Positions 37,325 to 51,541 are shown, counted from the stretch's first letter. The stretch: DNA of 64,000 nucleotides from Datnioides undecimradiatus (GCA_008933995.1 WARS01000029.1:19747511-19811510); one strand, 5' to 3'. Notes: generated by a model not told the origin, from the sequence alone. A program made the numbers and translations.

Positions 37325-38357
37325 ATGACAGATAGTTGTAATGAAGCTATGAAAAAGTTATTATTTAAAAAAAATAAAATTAATTGGAAAAATGCTGCAA
37401 GCATTCAATATGACTGGGATCTGTTTACAAGACTGTCTTAAGAAACCTGAACCCAGGGCCATGTTTACAGGAAAAGAAAGGGGATGATTCAGCGGCAAGT
37501 TATATTGGTATGGTTTTAATGAGAGTAACTTCAATTTATTTAAATCCCCAAAGCGCTTTAGTGAAAGAAAGAAGGCTACACATTATTTTTATTTTCATAA
37601 ATTAGATTTATTTAAGGATAACGCTGAATTATCTCTGTGGATTTCTCCTCTTATGATTGTTTACAAAGAGGCTGTAGTCGTGGAGGGGGGGTGACAATTG
37701 TGGTGCTCACATCTCTGATTTATTGGTTGCATTATTGGCTCAGATAACAAGTCATTATCATTCCTCGCAAAGCAGAAAAGGAGAAATAGAGCTAACTGTT
37801 GGGGTGGTGCGGGGGGCTCAGTGAAATTAAATCCATTACATCAACACGGCCACTCATAGAATTTCAATGCAACTGCAAAAGTTTGAACTGGGTCGTCGAT
37901 AGGCGTAATCATCTTTCACTAAATTAGGTGAATCTACAGTACAGCATGTTGACGCTGCTGCATTGATATTTGTTGAGTCATCCACCTGACTGGAGAAGTG
38001 TGGAAACATTGACTTTCAAAGCGAAAAAGGTCTCTTTCTGTGGGAGAAACACTATTAAGACAAACTGTACTGTGCCAAACGAAGGTCGTTCGTGTTTCTG
38101 AAGCCGCTGAGAGTCATTCCTCACATCGCCTTACAGAAGAACCTCAGGAAAGGTCCCGCATTGTGTCCCGTTTGTGTGTGTGTGTGCGTGTGTGTGAGTC
38201 AGTCACGCCTCTTTATCTGTCTGCACATACGCACAGCCCATTGCCTTGAGACAAAAGGGGTCACACAGTTAAACATTGTTGGAGTGATGACGGACAGCAA
38301 AGTGAAGGCACAATGCACAAGGCAGCGGCCTGCAGGGGCTGGTATAGCCTAGCACCA

Positions 38358-38385
38358 CTCTCTCTCTCGCTCTCTCTCTCTCTCT

Positions 38386-38421
<36 letters not shown>
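38358..38421. repeat. Compound (CT)n-(CA)n microsatellite
   Basis: A CT-rich run at 38358-38385 is followed by an uninterrupted CA run at 38389-38421. Confidence 0.95.
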
Positions 38422-38424
<3 letters not shown>

Positions 38425-39343
38425 GAGAAAAACAGCATTTTTTTATTTTTTTTTTACAACACACGTCGAAATCCTGTAATCCTTACGCACCTGCAGTACA
38501 AAGTGGCAATGGCGGGTTGCGTATTCATGCATGGCAGCGAGAAGAGGTGAGCGGAGCGAAGATGAGGGCAGCTCTGATACCGAGGAGAGAGGAGTGTGTG
38601 GGAGGAGAGCAGTCAGAGCATTTCTGCCGGGCCGAGACGGTGGAAAACTCTGAACACAAACTGTGTTCTGCTATAACTTACTGTAAGTCCGAAATGAAAA
38701 TGTAATGCATCTGCCCGTTTTGCAGTGTGTTTGAAATGTGTACATGTCCACCTGTATTACAGCATACTTGTGATGGATATGGCACATGAAAGCACAAATG
38801 AACTGCCAGTGTTCTGTTTCAATTTGGCTGTGATTCACCTGCTGCTCGTGCAACCTTAGCAGATATTAGTAATAACAGTAAATATGTTTTAAAGTGATCT
38901 GGTATGAGCCTGTATGACTTACCTGCACTATAGCTCCATCTCTCACAGTTGTGGATTTGAAAAGATGTTTGACGCCCGGTCCTTTTTTCCGAGTGGAGCT
39001 AAAATCAAGCGAACACGATTTAAAGGAGCAGTACAACATTTTGCTAGCGTCACTACTGAGCTTTAAAGATGCTGTTGGGTGGATTTTAGTTTTGATTCCT
39101 TATTATTTCTGTCTAAGGAACCGGCGTAGTGTTTTCCCTCTGCCTCCAGCCTTCATGTGAAGCTTACTTAACCTTAAGTGTGTAACTGTACAGGATATCT
39201 GGGGTTATTTATCAGGGTCAGGGGAGCTCAAAGCGTCTGCAGTTCATCACATTATTCCTAATTTCTCGAAACAGTCGGTCAAAATCCACATCCTCTCGCA
39301 AACAAAAAGACAGCAGCATTCCAAAACAAGATACAAAAAATTG

Positions 39344-39349
39344 TTTATT
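39344..39349 (-). terminator. Probable ap1m3 poly(A) signal
   Basis: AATAAA on the minus strand, followed within about 30 bases by a T/GT-rich downstream element. It lies 1.6 kb past the ap1m3 stop at 40960. A second AATAAA on the minus strand near 39.68 kb could serve an alternative, shorter 3' end. Confidence 0.5.
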
Positions 39350-40803
39350 TCCAAATATATCCCTTTGCTTCCTATTGACAAATAGTGGTTGATAAATTAA
39401 TGACAACACACGTCAACACACGCTGATTAACAATCCTCGTTGGCATCTGAAAAACGTCCCCACGCAAGATAATGGAGCGACTGCAATAGAGGGTTTTGTA
39501 CTCAACACCAGAGATGCGATAAATCGACGCGGGAGTCTCCTCTTTGCTGTTGGCGGTGCAGCTGAACTGATGTGCTGCAGTGCATGCACAACAGAGGGGG
39601 CGAATTACACCACGGACTGCTCTGAAGACATATAGGGACCCACAGAGGTCGACACATACACACACATATATATATATATATATTTATTAAAAAAACAAGG
39701 AGTCATGGAGAAACAATTCCCTCAACATATTGTCAATATTCACAGATTCTGCAATGAAATCCCTTCAGGTTATTTTACCTTTGTCCTGCCCCCCCTCCCT
39801 CTCTCCTCAACCCCCCTCAATTTTGTCCTTTAAACATTTTCCACAGGGGACCAACTATACAGTATAAACAACAGGGAAAGAGTAAGAGAAGGAATTCTGC
39901 ACCGTGCTCATTCCTTTAGTCTCTGCCTCAAAGCTGCAAGCTGATTGCGAGCACAAGGACAAGGTTACAGGCCTCACGGGAGCGCGTCGATGGTATTACG
40001 TTACACTGCCGACGCCTGTGACAATATTGTGCCTTATTAATCATTGATCTGGTCGCTGGTGTTAGTTTCAGTGCACTGGGGATTATAGTCACAGTGCGAA
40101 AGGTGATGATACATAGGCAGTTTTTTAAGGCAATGAACATATAATATAGAGGTTCCGGCGAAACATATGCCTTTGAGAGGGATGGAGATTAACAGCTTAG
40201 ATAAAAATGCACTGTATATGGATCGTAAAGTGGATATAAGGGAGGAAACATAGGAGTTTAAGATGCAGACAGGGTCAAGATGAGGTGTAGTGGTTTAAAT
40301 CGTGCATGGAGCGACATCTCTGCAGGAAAGAAACAAAACTTTTAAGTCTGCAGTGTCACGGCCCGCTGAGACATACCCGTCACGGTTACTGTATATTGGC
40401 ACTACATAATCTGTAGGTTTAGACGTTACACAGTAGAAAGCTACAAGTCATGGTGGACACACACACGCAAAAAAAAAAAAAAAAAAGTTTCCAATTTTCA
40501 ATGTTTCAAAGTTTTTTTTTCAGAGGAAAACATGTTTAAAAATAATGCCTCGCTCCCAAAAATCCTGCTCTAAATTAACCTCGAGGGATATTGAGGTGAG
40601 GGAAATTAGAGCTTGCCAGAGCCAGACGGTGTCACAAAGTCATCAGTTCATTATTCACATATTAAAACGTTTTACTGGAGTCCTGAGAACCGTTAAAAAA
40701 AAAAAAAATCACAGGTTAGAGGTGATGCAACAGCCGTTCCCTTCTGACTCAATAATGTCTCAGAGAAAGAGATGATGTCTTGTTTCAGCTCTAGGTTGGG
40801 GGT

Positions 40804-40819
40804 GGGGGGGGGGGGGGGG
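40804..40819 (+). repeat. Poly(G) run of 16 in the ap1m3 3' UTR (poly C in the mRNA)
   Basis: It lies just past the ap1m3 stop codon, on the opposite strand, so the transcript would carry a long C run about 140 bases after the stop. Confidence 0.85.
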
Positions 40820-40959
40820 ATTTTCATGTGTCCTCCTGCGCTTGTCCTCTGCTGTCCATTGCAGACGGGGAGCCGGAGCAACAGGGAGAGCAGGGGAGAG
40901 GAAGAGAGGAAGACAGACAGAGAAGAAAATATCCATTCGTCTAGCAGCATCTGTGCCCT

Positions 40960-43900
40960 TTAGTTTGTCCGGAGCTGGTAATCTGCCAAGAAACGCAACA
41001 GCAGAGCATTAACACAGCTTTCTTCCCTTCATCACCTCTGCACGTCACATCACTGCCAATATAAGCCCTATTAAATCCCAAAACAGGATCTGCACAAACA
41101 CCTAGCTGCAGTGGCATTCAACTAAATCACATTACCAATATTTAACAGATTCCTGTCCTAGATAGATACTCAATTCTCTGCGGTCTCAGACTTTGAAGAG
41201 TCTTGTCAAAAGAAACAATCATATTTATTGCTTCTAATACTGAGAATATCCGAATGTTCAGAGAGCAAAATCTGAAATCTGACTGAAAGATAACACAACG
41301 CCAAAGCGTGTCAGCCATGTCTCCCTGCTCTGCACTGTGGTCCAAAAAACCTTAGAAAACACAGACTCAGTATTTTTAATAAAAACACTACACAGCTGAT
41401 TCAATATTCTGTTTTTAGTGGGTTTTAAACAAAGACCATTCCCATCAGCCCCGGACCGCTGCGTGCCCCATGGTGGAGTCTGGGCCGTGGTTAGCTCAGA
41501 CATCTCTGATAATAACAGCAGACCAGGAGGGGAACAAGTGGTGTAGCCAGTTGTAGATCCAGCTAAACTGTAGAAAACACACTTTTGTAACAGCGATGTG
41601 GAATTTTACGCTGACGGACCAAAACCGAGTTACAATGACGAGTATCTGCAAACAGCAGCGCCGCTACATTTTCTGTCTTTTTGTTGTTAATTCCTAATAT
41701 TTCTACGCTGTACTGAAAGCCAATTTGATTTTGAATAAGAATAGTAAACCTGAGGGGCATATTTAGTTTCTCCTCAAAGAGAAATGCTCAATGAGAGATT
41801 GGATTGAGTTGAAGAAGTTATCCCGGAGCTGCCGTCAGCACTTCATCTCTCCATAAAGGAATAGTTTTCCCGGCGTGTGTTGGAAGAACTTGATAGGCCT
41901 GCATAGAAAACTGACCTGAACCCCATTCAGCACCAGAGGGATGAACTGCCAATTACCACCCGGGTGGAGTTGAGAGATTCACTGACTGTGAAGCTCGTTC
42001 ACTTCCTTTATCCCCGAGCTAAGCAGTAGCATCGCTGCGTTGGGAGCGTGCAGGTCAGAAAGTGGACACATCAACGTTCAAATGCACGACAGGAGGGTCT
42101 GTTGTTTGTCCAAGCTGCATTCAGTTCAGTACAAAACTAGTCTAAATAAGCACTGCGCATGAGGTTTATAGGTCAGGTTATTACTCCTTATTAATCGGAG
42201 TTATTAGCTTGTTTTTGTGGCCTTCACAGTCATTTAATAGACTTTGAGCAAGAAAGTAACAGACTCTTTAAGCTGCTTATTCAGTCGGTGACAATAATGA
42301 CTCAGAATGGTCAATTTACTTTAAAAAAATATTGATGGGGAGTAATTTGCAATGCCATCAGCGGCCAACCTCACTAATGCTTCTGTGGTTTAATAGGCTC
42401 AAGTCCCTGCAGCCAGGTTTCAAAGTTTTGTACATGCACGAAAATGTTAGAGTGTCCACATACTTCTGGCCATGTATTGTACAGAACATTGCGGTGCAGA
42501 TGTCACCAATCCAAAAATCACATAATGTAAAACTGCATTTTCATCTCAGTACATCGCCTCAAAGATCAGGCTGCAGCGTGACGCTGCCTGATCATGTTCT
42601 GACCACCGTCAGTCGCTACTGCTGTACAGTGCGGCTGCTAAACGCCTGTTCATCACTCATCAATAAGTCAGCACAGTCGGCCTACAGTATCAAGGTCTTG
42701 TTAATCAGAGTGAGTGTGTCTGCCTGTAGTGCTGAGTGAAATGTGATCATCACCGAGGTCCCTCTCTCTCCCAGTGTTGCTGATGGTAACAATACGAGAA
42801 AGGTGATAGCCCCCTCTCCAGTCCCCCAAACTTCATCGCTCTTCTCTCGCTCCTACCAATCTCCAGTCCTCCTCCTCTTTTCTCTCCCACTCTCTCTCTC
42901 TCTCTCTCTCCTCTTCTTTTGCTGATGTTACAGCAAGGCGATAGTAACCTTGGCATTCGGTGAGTGCCACCCTGGGAGCCTCCTGGCGCTCCGTGGCATC
43001 ATTCAGCCTCCGCAGCCCCTGACTCGTACCTGACACATCCAGGTAATGGATATGATGGATGTTATAGAGGCAGGTTCATTCCTAGGGCGTATGGCAGGTA
43101 TGAAACTGAAGGATTTCTGGCCGTGGTCCAGTGGAGGTACTGGGCTTCTATCTTCATATCATTTCCATTTGCCCCCCATTGAAACTAGCGAGCTAGCAAG
43201 GAGGATTTCGCTGCAGTCTCATCAATATACTGTAGCTTTAATGTGGCGATGTGCAATGACGTGTGATCTGTCCACAAATCAAGCACATCTTAAGGTAAAG
43301 ATGCACAGTAGCTTCTTATATATTTCAAAATGATTAAATCTGTAGTTCGCAGGCTGATGAAAGTTCAGAGCGCACAAACACTGGGACATCTCCTGAGGTT
43401 TTCCCTCGTTTGGTGTCAACCTTGAGTGTGACAGATGTGACGCAGAACAGGTTCATTCCCCGGGCAGCGACTGAAACTACAGATCCCGGACGCCGGCTTC
43501 GCCAAACAAGTTCGTCTGCTTTCCCTCGGCTTTACAGTAGCCCTGTTCAAATATGAGCGACTGAGACACAGAGGGTTTTACACCGCGAGCTAGCAGGCTT
43601 GTAAAGTTCCTATCCTTGGCATCCTGTGTGGTGTCAGTCTAAGCCCCCGAGGCCGTGACTCATGGTGATAGAGCCAGGTAATGGATATGATGGATGTTTT
43701 ACAGCTGAGTTCACTCCTAGGGCACACACTGAATAGCGTAACGGAGAGACTCATCCCGACTCTGCTCTCGCAAGGAAAGCATCATATTTAACCCCGTGGT
43801 AACCTCCGATTTGCTAATGGGTTTGGACTTTGGACAGAAAAACGGAACAGCTAAACCGGAGTTCATCAGTCCTGCACACTGTGGGCACTGGATATTCTTT

Positions 43901-44168
43901 ATTAACATTAATCTCTCCCAGTATTTGAGGGTTTCATTTTTTATGAGCTTTAATTTGACTGCTGCTTTCGAGGAAAACGTATTTGAAAGCACGTTTTCAG
44001 GGGTATTGCAACTGAAATGGCACCAGTCAGAACAGGATGCTGCGGGGTTTTCAGCACCATGTTATCTTAAATGGGAATCATCTCAATGAGGTCAAAATGG
44101 TCAGGCACGCAGATTTTATATCCAAGAATATGAGAGTTGAGGCATCAGAATCAGCGGTGTTTCTGTGG

Positions 44169-44205
<37 letters not shown>

Positions 44206-47200
44206 TACGTCAGCGTGTTTGTTCTCACCTCCGCTTTGTGTGATGTAGCGCACCCATGGTAATGCCTGGTAACCGCTCTTCTCTATGATCTTAAGGTAAC
44301 GCACCTGGGGAACACGGAGAGGTTAAATATAGCTATTTTGCTCATTCACACACAAGTAAACAGAGATATCTACTGTATATGTTATAGTCTGTATGCTTCA
44401 GTTAGAAACACATGCATGTCCAAACATGGATTTGTAACTTTTCCAGACTAATGGATGGATTAACTGTTCCTTTATGGATTTAGAAAATAATGATTAAGAT
44501 GCTGAAAAGCTGGTTAAAGTTTCGATTTTACAGGTTAAATGTGGCAGACCTCTGATTGTAAACAGGAGGATGTGAGGACTTAGACGGAAATGATGCAGAG
44601 CACCTTGGTGTCGTTACAACGTGGGCAGCGTATGAAACTGAACAATGTTTAACTTTACGTCACGTTGGCAGAGCTTCCAGCCCATTTGCCGTGGCCCAGT
44701 GTTGTTCTAACCGCAGATCTGAATGTGTATGGGGCTTGACAGGCAGTCAAATTAAGACACCGGGTGTTATGTGCATTGTGTAACGCTTGACTCAGACATA
44801 TGGGGCTCCTTATATGAGCCAGAGCGCAGAGGAGGAAGAGGCTGCCACAGCTTAAAGTCGAGCTGCACCAGCAGGCGAGGATAGCTGTGCTGCTGCCGTG
44901 AACGTGCACAGATGCAAAGAGGAAGTGAAGGGCCTACGCTGCGGCGAAACACACCGAGGATGAAGCTGAATCTACAATCTAAAGGGACACAACAAATACA
45001 CTGACCGAAGATCTGGTATCAGAGCTCCACCTAAGGTTAGTAGCTTTGACTGGATGTTTGCAGGCGGTTTGGTTAGTTACACTTCTACCCTGAGTGGCCT
45101 TGGAGAGCAATGTTTGTTTAGTGTTTTCTACCTTCTGAGCAAAAAAAAGAGAACATCACAACCTCTTATCTGTGTTTTTCTGACCATGAAGGAGTAACTT
45201 GCATATTTCCACTGCACAGACAGCCCGGGGTGGATGAAAAGACCACGTCTCCAGCGGTGAAATACCACTTGAACAAGTTTTTTTTTTTTTTAATTTAGAC
45301 CACCATTACTGCAGTGCAAATGTCAAGCGAAACACACAGTTAAGAGGCAAAGAAGTGGAACAAAAGAACGACGGTGTAACTGGTGTTAATGAAAGGGTCC
45401 AACCTGAATCCCAGACACAGTGAAATAGGGGATCTCAAAGTTAACTGTGATTGGTCTCTTTGCATCCATCTCTTCACTCTCCACGCTGGGTAGCCCGAAA
45501 TGCGCCCGCATCATGTACTCCTTACCACCCTGCGCATGCGAAAACACAAAAAGAGGAAAGGCCGCGAAGCTGTTACTGCATCTGGCAAATCATTACATTC
45601 AGGGTGATGCCTTTCACAAAGCCTTTGAGATAAAACAGTTTAGTTTGCTTGATGAGTTCTGCTCCCTGGCGTCTGCCTCCAATTAATGTGGGACGTTTTG
45701 ATTGAAAACAAAGCAAACTTTATATTCGTGGCAACAGGAGACAGGTCCCATGTCGTATCAAGGTGATTCAGATAATCAGTTTGTGGGAATTATTGTCTGG
45801 CAGTCATATCTAGGTTATAAACACAAAAACAACAGGTTAATCATTCTTCATATCAGCAGCTGTGAAACACACTGTCTGAGCAGTGAGCTCGTTGGTTTTA
45901 CTAGCTGCAAATAAGTCATCGTTTAAACTGTAAAGCCACTGAAACTGTAGTTTCAAATCATTATTACAACGTTGAAGATTTCTGTGTGTGGGTATGGTCT
46001 TATCATTTCCGGTTGACAGAAGCTTGTCATCACATTTGTTTTTTGCCATATGTTGTGTTTTACTGCACGCGACGTCACCGTTGTTCGGCTGAGCCCCGCC
46101 CGCCTCAGCGCAGTGACGAGAGATCGGACAAAAACACAAATGCAGAAACTGTCTTCTTTAAAAAAAACAACAAAACAAAACAGAGCAGTCGCAAAGGATT
46201 CTGCGTCTAATGCAAAGGAACTGACCGTACACGTGTTTTCATAATGTTTAACGAACTGATAAGATGTTGAGGTGGAGTCCCCTATTTTCCCTCTCCTTGC
46301 CTGCAACTGATAAGAAAACATTTATTTTGCCTGCATGCCCAGTAAATGAGAAGTCCATAAAACATTTACACATGGACTAACGTCTAAAAGCTTTACATAC
46401 TCCCACCGTTCCAGGAAAACGTTTGTGGATCAGTGTTGTGAATTACTGGACGGAGCCGCAGCCCGGCCGACCGCCGATGAGCGTGTTTATCGGCCTCTTA
46501 TCGCAACAAGCCGCCGCTTCAGCTTTGTTTCCTCGAACCTCCGTCAAACATTACAACTTAAGTCTGGTTTCCTGTGAGAATATACAGTTTGATGGCGTCC
46601 AAAGGTTGACAGGGGGAGAGAAAAATGCACCGCGGAGTCGTACACGAGCCGGATAACAATACGTCACCAGCGATGGCAATTCGTAACCCTCCTTGACAGG
46701 CTGAAGGTGTAATGAATTACCGAGGGGATATCAGAGCTTGACAGATAAAAAGGAACCTCAACTGAATTAATGCTCGGCGAGTTTTTTAGATTTCCTTTTG
46801 AAGAGTTTATAGTTTCGGCGACAGCGGAGAGAACAGCAGCGAATGGAGAGATAAGATGTGATCGCGTGTGTTTATCTGTGTGTGTGGGAGGGCTGATCGT
46901 CATGTGATAAACAGCTGCTGTCTCATATTTGTCAGAGTCAAAATACAGCCTCATCTTTGGACTCTGGGTCTGGGTCAAGCTCATGAAGCCATCAGGTAGC
47001 ATCAGTGGTGCAGGAAGTACGCTGATCTTTTACTTATGGGAAGTAAAGATACCACAGTGCACAGATACTCCCAGTGTGGGGTGCAGTGTTGTGTAAGTTA
47101 CCAGTTAGTTACTGTTACTACGTCTGTCACGGCTAATGTAATTACTTACGCACAAAAGTAATTAGTTACTAGGGTAAGTAAGTCAACTTGTTTCTATTAT

Positions 47201-50200
47201 TGTATCAATTGTCACTGAAGTGACAGGAGTTATTAACACTCCAGGCCACCAGGGAGCAGCAACAACCAGCATTCCTGCCTATAAGCTACACTTGTATTGT
47301 CTTGGTTAGGCTGTAGGATTTAATAGATTAATAGATAACAGTCTTGCGCCACCATGCAGTCATGGGAAATCCTAAAATCTAAAAATATGGGTGACTGAGC
47401 TGTGTTTGTCTCCTCTCTGCTGCAGCTGTCCACAGTTTCCACCTGAGACAAAAGTAACAAGTGACAAGATCATTTAAACTTCAGGAAACATAAGTGATCA
47501 CCATGTTTCTAATTATACCCAAGTATACAACAGAGAACAGCCCAATTTAGAATTATATATTACATCATTAGATTATGATTATTGATGCTTTCATGTGTGC
47601 ATCACTTTTATGTTTTAAGACTTTATATTACAGCTTGTGACCGTCCCCTGAGGATCTTAAATTTGGTAATATAACAATAAATAAATAATGGATTGTTTAT
47701 CATATGTTGTATTAATTGCATATCTGCAAAGAAACTAGCAATTAAATGTATTAAATAAACCTGGAGTTAAAATGCAATGTTTATGAGTAAAAATAGTATA
47801 GTATTAAAAATAAATAAATAGTATTAAATACTATAATAAATAAATAATTAAATAATAAATACTGTTATGCAGCATAAACATTGTGCTGAATGTATTTCAG
47901 GTTCATAACTGATATATTTGCCACACTAACAGGGAAAGACTTGATGTTCCACTGCACCACGTTCTTCTCAGGCACCCACTTGGCGCTGCCTGTGCTGGCC
48001 TTGAACTTGGGTGAGTCTGCATCACTGGGCACCGGCACCAGAATGGACACATTGTTGGCAGTGGACCGGCTCTTAAACTGACTCCGAGCCTGCGGAAGGT
48101 GAAAAGGGACAGAGTTCAAATGTCATCTGAGACCTTTACAATTCAAAAAAACAGAGCATGCAAATAGAAATTCAGAGCAAGGTGGTCTTATGATTATGCA
48201 CACCGCAGCTTGTTGTTCTGAGTCAAACAGATGGTAAGCGGTAATCCACCTGAGGAGTATGTGGCATAAATACTAAATAAGTTTCACTGAAGGCACTCGA
48301 TGAGTGGATAAGGACATGGTACTCTGTTTGTGTGTGTGTGTGTGTGTTTATGTTTGCGTGTCACTCATCATTACCTTCACCTTGATCTCCACACGGCTGT
48401 GAGAGAACTTCTCAATCACGCTCTCGATCCATATGAGAGGCTTCACCTGTCAGACAGACAGACAGAGAGACGGAGAGAGTGGACAAGGTCAGAGGGGTGA
48501 GCCCGGAGCTGGACTGCATCACTACGACACACATCACCCGAGTGACACAGTGGAAAGGACAGAGAGAGATGGTGTTTGTGCAAGGGAGACAACTGTGGAG
48601 AAGGCACCGCAGCCCCACTCAAGTATCCTTAAAGTCACTGAACTGCATGTATACAAGCACGTCAGGATGAGTGGCATCATGCAGCGGAGAAAGAAGCATT
48701 AGAAGTGCTACTACACTGCAAAAATACTTTACTGCTAGTGAAAGTTAGGCATAAAATACTTTACTTAAGCAAAGACACATATGGATCATCGGCAGCATTT
48801 ACAGTATCAAATGTAAAAGTACTCATTCTGCAGTGAAATGATCAGATTAATATTCCCGCCGCAGTAACGTTGCATCTTGGTGCAGAAAGACGTAGTCTGT
48901 CAGCGTATCAGAAGAAGTAACTAGTAACAAACATCGTCGCCTACATGTAAAAAGCACAATATCTACCTCTGAGATGCTGCGGCGTACAACTGTCCTATAA
49001 AGTCCTATAAAACAGAAATAATAGTTGTAAGAGCAGCTACCTCAAGTGTTTTTAGGCACATTCCACCACTGGCAACATGTGCCAAAAGACGGATACCTGT
49101 AAGTAACTGACTGCGTTACATGATAGCTCATTATTGTGATATATATATATAACCACACACACCGCTTGTGCAGAGCCTCTGGTTAAGGCTCCCATAGACA
49201 CTGTCATCAATACTACTGCAGTCACTGCTAATGATCTCCTCTAACACCTGCTGTTATCGCCGCTAAAACACACACAGCGCAAGAGTCAACTTTAATTGGG
49301 TCAAGTTCCCTTCGCAGTCAAACAATAAAAAAAACGAACTGACGGTTAGAGCCGGACTGAAATGGGATCGGAGAAACTGAAACTCACTGATTATCAATAT
49401 GACAGCTGATATAGTGAATTTTTGCTGAAATGAAAATAGACCATGTGGACTGTGCACTGACTTTGCGCTGGTATGACTATGCAAAGGCACTCAGAAGGCT
49501 GCTTTAACTTTATTAATGAATGTATTTCAGTTATATTCCTTATATAACTTTGTGTGGACACAAATCTACAACTCTTAGATAGTCAACTTAGACATATGTG
49601 CATTATGAGTTCTGTTTATGTGCACGCTGTGTGCAGTCTGTGTGTTCACACTTTACTGGGAGACAATTAAAAGTGTGTTGCTGGTGCTGCTGGTGTACTG
49701 GCTGTGTGTTGTGTGTGTGTGTCTGCACACACGCACGTCGCTGTGCCCTACTCACTGTAGTGTTGAGGCGGTAGGACATGAGCTCGCTCTCGCCGTCGGG
49801 GGGGATGAAAGAGATGGTGCGGTCGTTCTCGAAGCGTGACAGACGGACACACTGATGGAACTTCACATCCTCCAGCTCCACTGTCTTGCTCTTCTCTCCT
49901 AACCCCCCACACACACACACACACACAAAAAACACACACACACACAGAAATACACAAGAAAAGATTGAGAGCCCTCCACGCAGCCTTGGGGAAATCAAGG
50001 TCAAGGTAATGATGACTGACAAACATTCACTCAGTCTCTCTCTCTTTCTCTCTCTCGCACACACACACACACACACACACACTGTACGCACAGCGTGCTA
50101 CCAAATCCATCTGCCCTCCCCTTGTCCCCCACTGAACAGTTATTTAGCTGCCACACACACACACACACACACGCACGCACACAAACAGCCTGCCTTCAAA

Positions 50201-51509
50201 ACCTGCTGCCATCATCCTCTCCCCCACTGAAGCATAATCCACATTAACACAACAAAGTAGATAAATATTGTACAATGAGCCGGAAAAAAAAAAAATAAAA
50301 CCACACATCTGTTACCAAAATTAAGAAGTGTTTTTCATTAGTCTGCCAGCAACAACAACAAAAAAGTCTGTCATCAAAAGCCTCTCATTATTTTTCTCGG
50401 TGTGATTAATCCACCTACGACACTAATATCAGTCCCTTGTTGTGATCTTGTTTTGTGAAATACACCTACAAGGTCTTCGTGCCAATCTGAGGTGTCACAC
50501 TGGGTTTTGTCCCCCCACTATATCGTTAGTGATTATTAACGACTGATACAGCGAAACGACCATTTATGTTATGACGCAATTTGGGGAGCAGAGGGAGGAG
50601 ATGTTAACCCCTTTGTCTGTAAACTGGCAGAAAATGTTGTTTTGAGATGCTAAATTAAAGATATCTCTGAGATTACTCATAAAGAATACCCTGCAAAGCA
50701 ACAAACCCTGAGATCCTGTGCTAACTGACTATTCAGGATAGCGTTATGGTCACCTGTGTCGTTTCTTGGGGTTTAGTTGTCGCTCTAACCTTTATCTAAT
50801 CTAGATTTCTAACACTCTGCTGGAGTACTATAGACAAAAATCAGCAGATTGTGTCGGCCAGATCGAGCAAAATTAGACTTTTCCAGACAATTCCACTCAA
50901 GGGTGGAGCAAGAGCGCAGCGCTGTTGCAATGGGCAGTTAAAAGCGCGACCTCCTTTAATGGTGGCATCTGTAGTCTGCTGGAGAACGGCCGGTGTTCTC
51001 CTCCTCTGTGGTTAATGGAGGGTGCTGAGCAGTGGAAAACTGCTGTAATGACTGTGGGCCTGTGGGCCTTCAACTAAATCCCCCGTTCAACAGTCGGCTA
51101 AAGCCTGCCTCACCTGCTCTGAATGCAACCCCCAGACCCACACCAGGGCCCGTCTGAGAAAATATATGTGTGTGTTTGTGTATGTAGCTTCCTCGTTCAT
51201 TGTTCTCTCTCTCTCTCTCTCGTGTGTGTGTACACGCGCAGGTTTATGTATGTTAACTTGCTGCTCGTTTCTTTATTGATTTTGCTTTTGTATGTGTGTG
51301 TGCGTGCGCGCTCGTGTGTGTGTGTGTGTGTGTGTGTGTTGGGGTGGGTGGGTGTGTGACATTTCTTCGTGCTTGAGCGAGTGTTGGTGAGCTCTGAGGG
51401 GAGCACAACACTCCCGGACAAGCAAGGCAGGGAAGCCCTTTACACCGTCTTCTCCGTCTCTGTGTCTGTTTGTGTTTATGTCGGTAACATGCGTACACAT
51501 GCGCGCGCC

Positions 51510-51541
<32 letters not shown>

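Larger units (their letters stand above)
35228..39343. other. Intergenic stretch between tmem125 and ap1m3
   Basis: This holds the tmem125 3' UTR, whose poly(A) signal I cannot place with confidence, then AT-rich DNA with no nameable coding sequence. It contains a 35-base tandem duplication at 37.26 kb and a CT/CA compound microsatellite at 38.36-38.42 kb. Confidence 0.6.
40983..44228 (-). other. ap1m3 intron 11: Tc1 remnant, repeat modules, GT run
   Basis: A 3.2-kb intron separates exon 11 from a last exon with only 23 coding bases. It contains the Tc1-like end at 42.34-42.48 kb, a CT run near 42885-42910, repeated modules at 43.04-43.73 kb and a GT run at 44171-44200 close to the exon 11 donor. 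Confidence 0.8.

Noticed and set aside
45531-45541. NRF1-like TGCGCATGCGA
   Set aside because: It overlaps the splice acceptor region of ap1m3 exon 10, far from any promoter. Probably coincidental.
49603-50091. 162-codon minus-strand frame
   Set aside because: Only its middle (ap1m3 exon 7) is real. The rest reads through a CA-repeat intron and past the donor.
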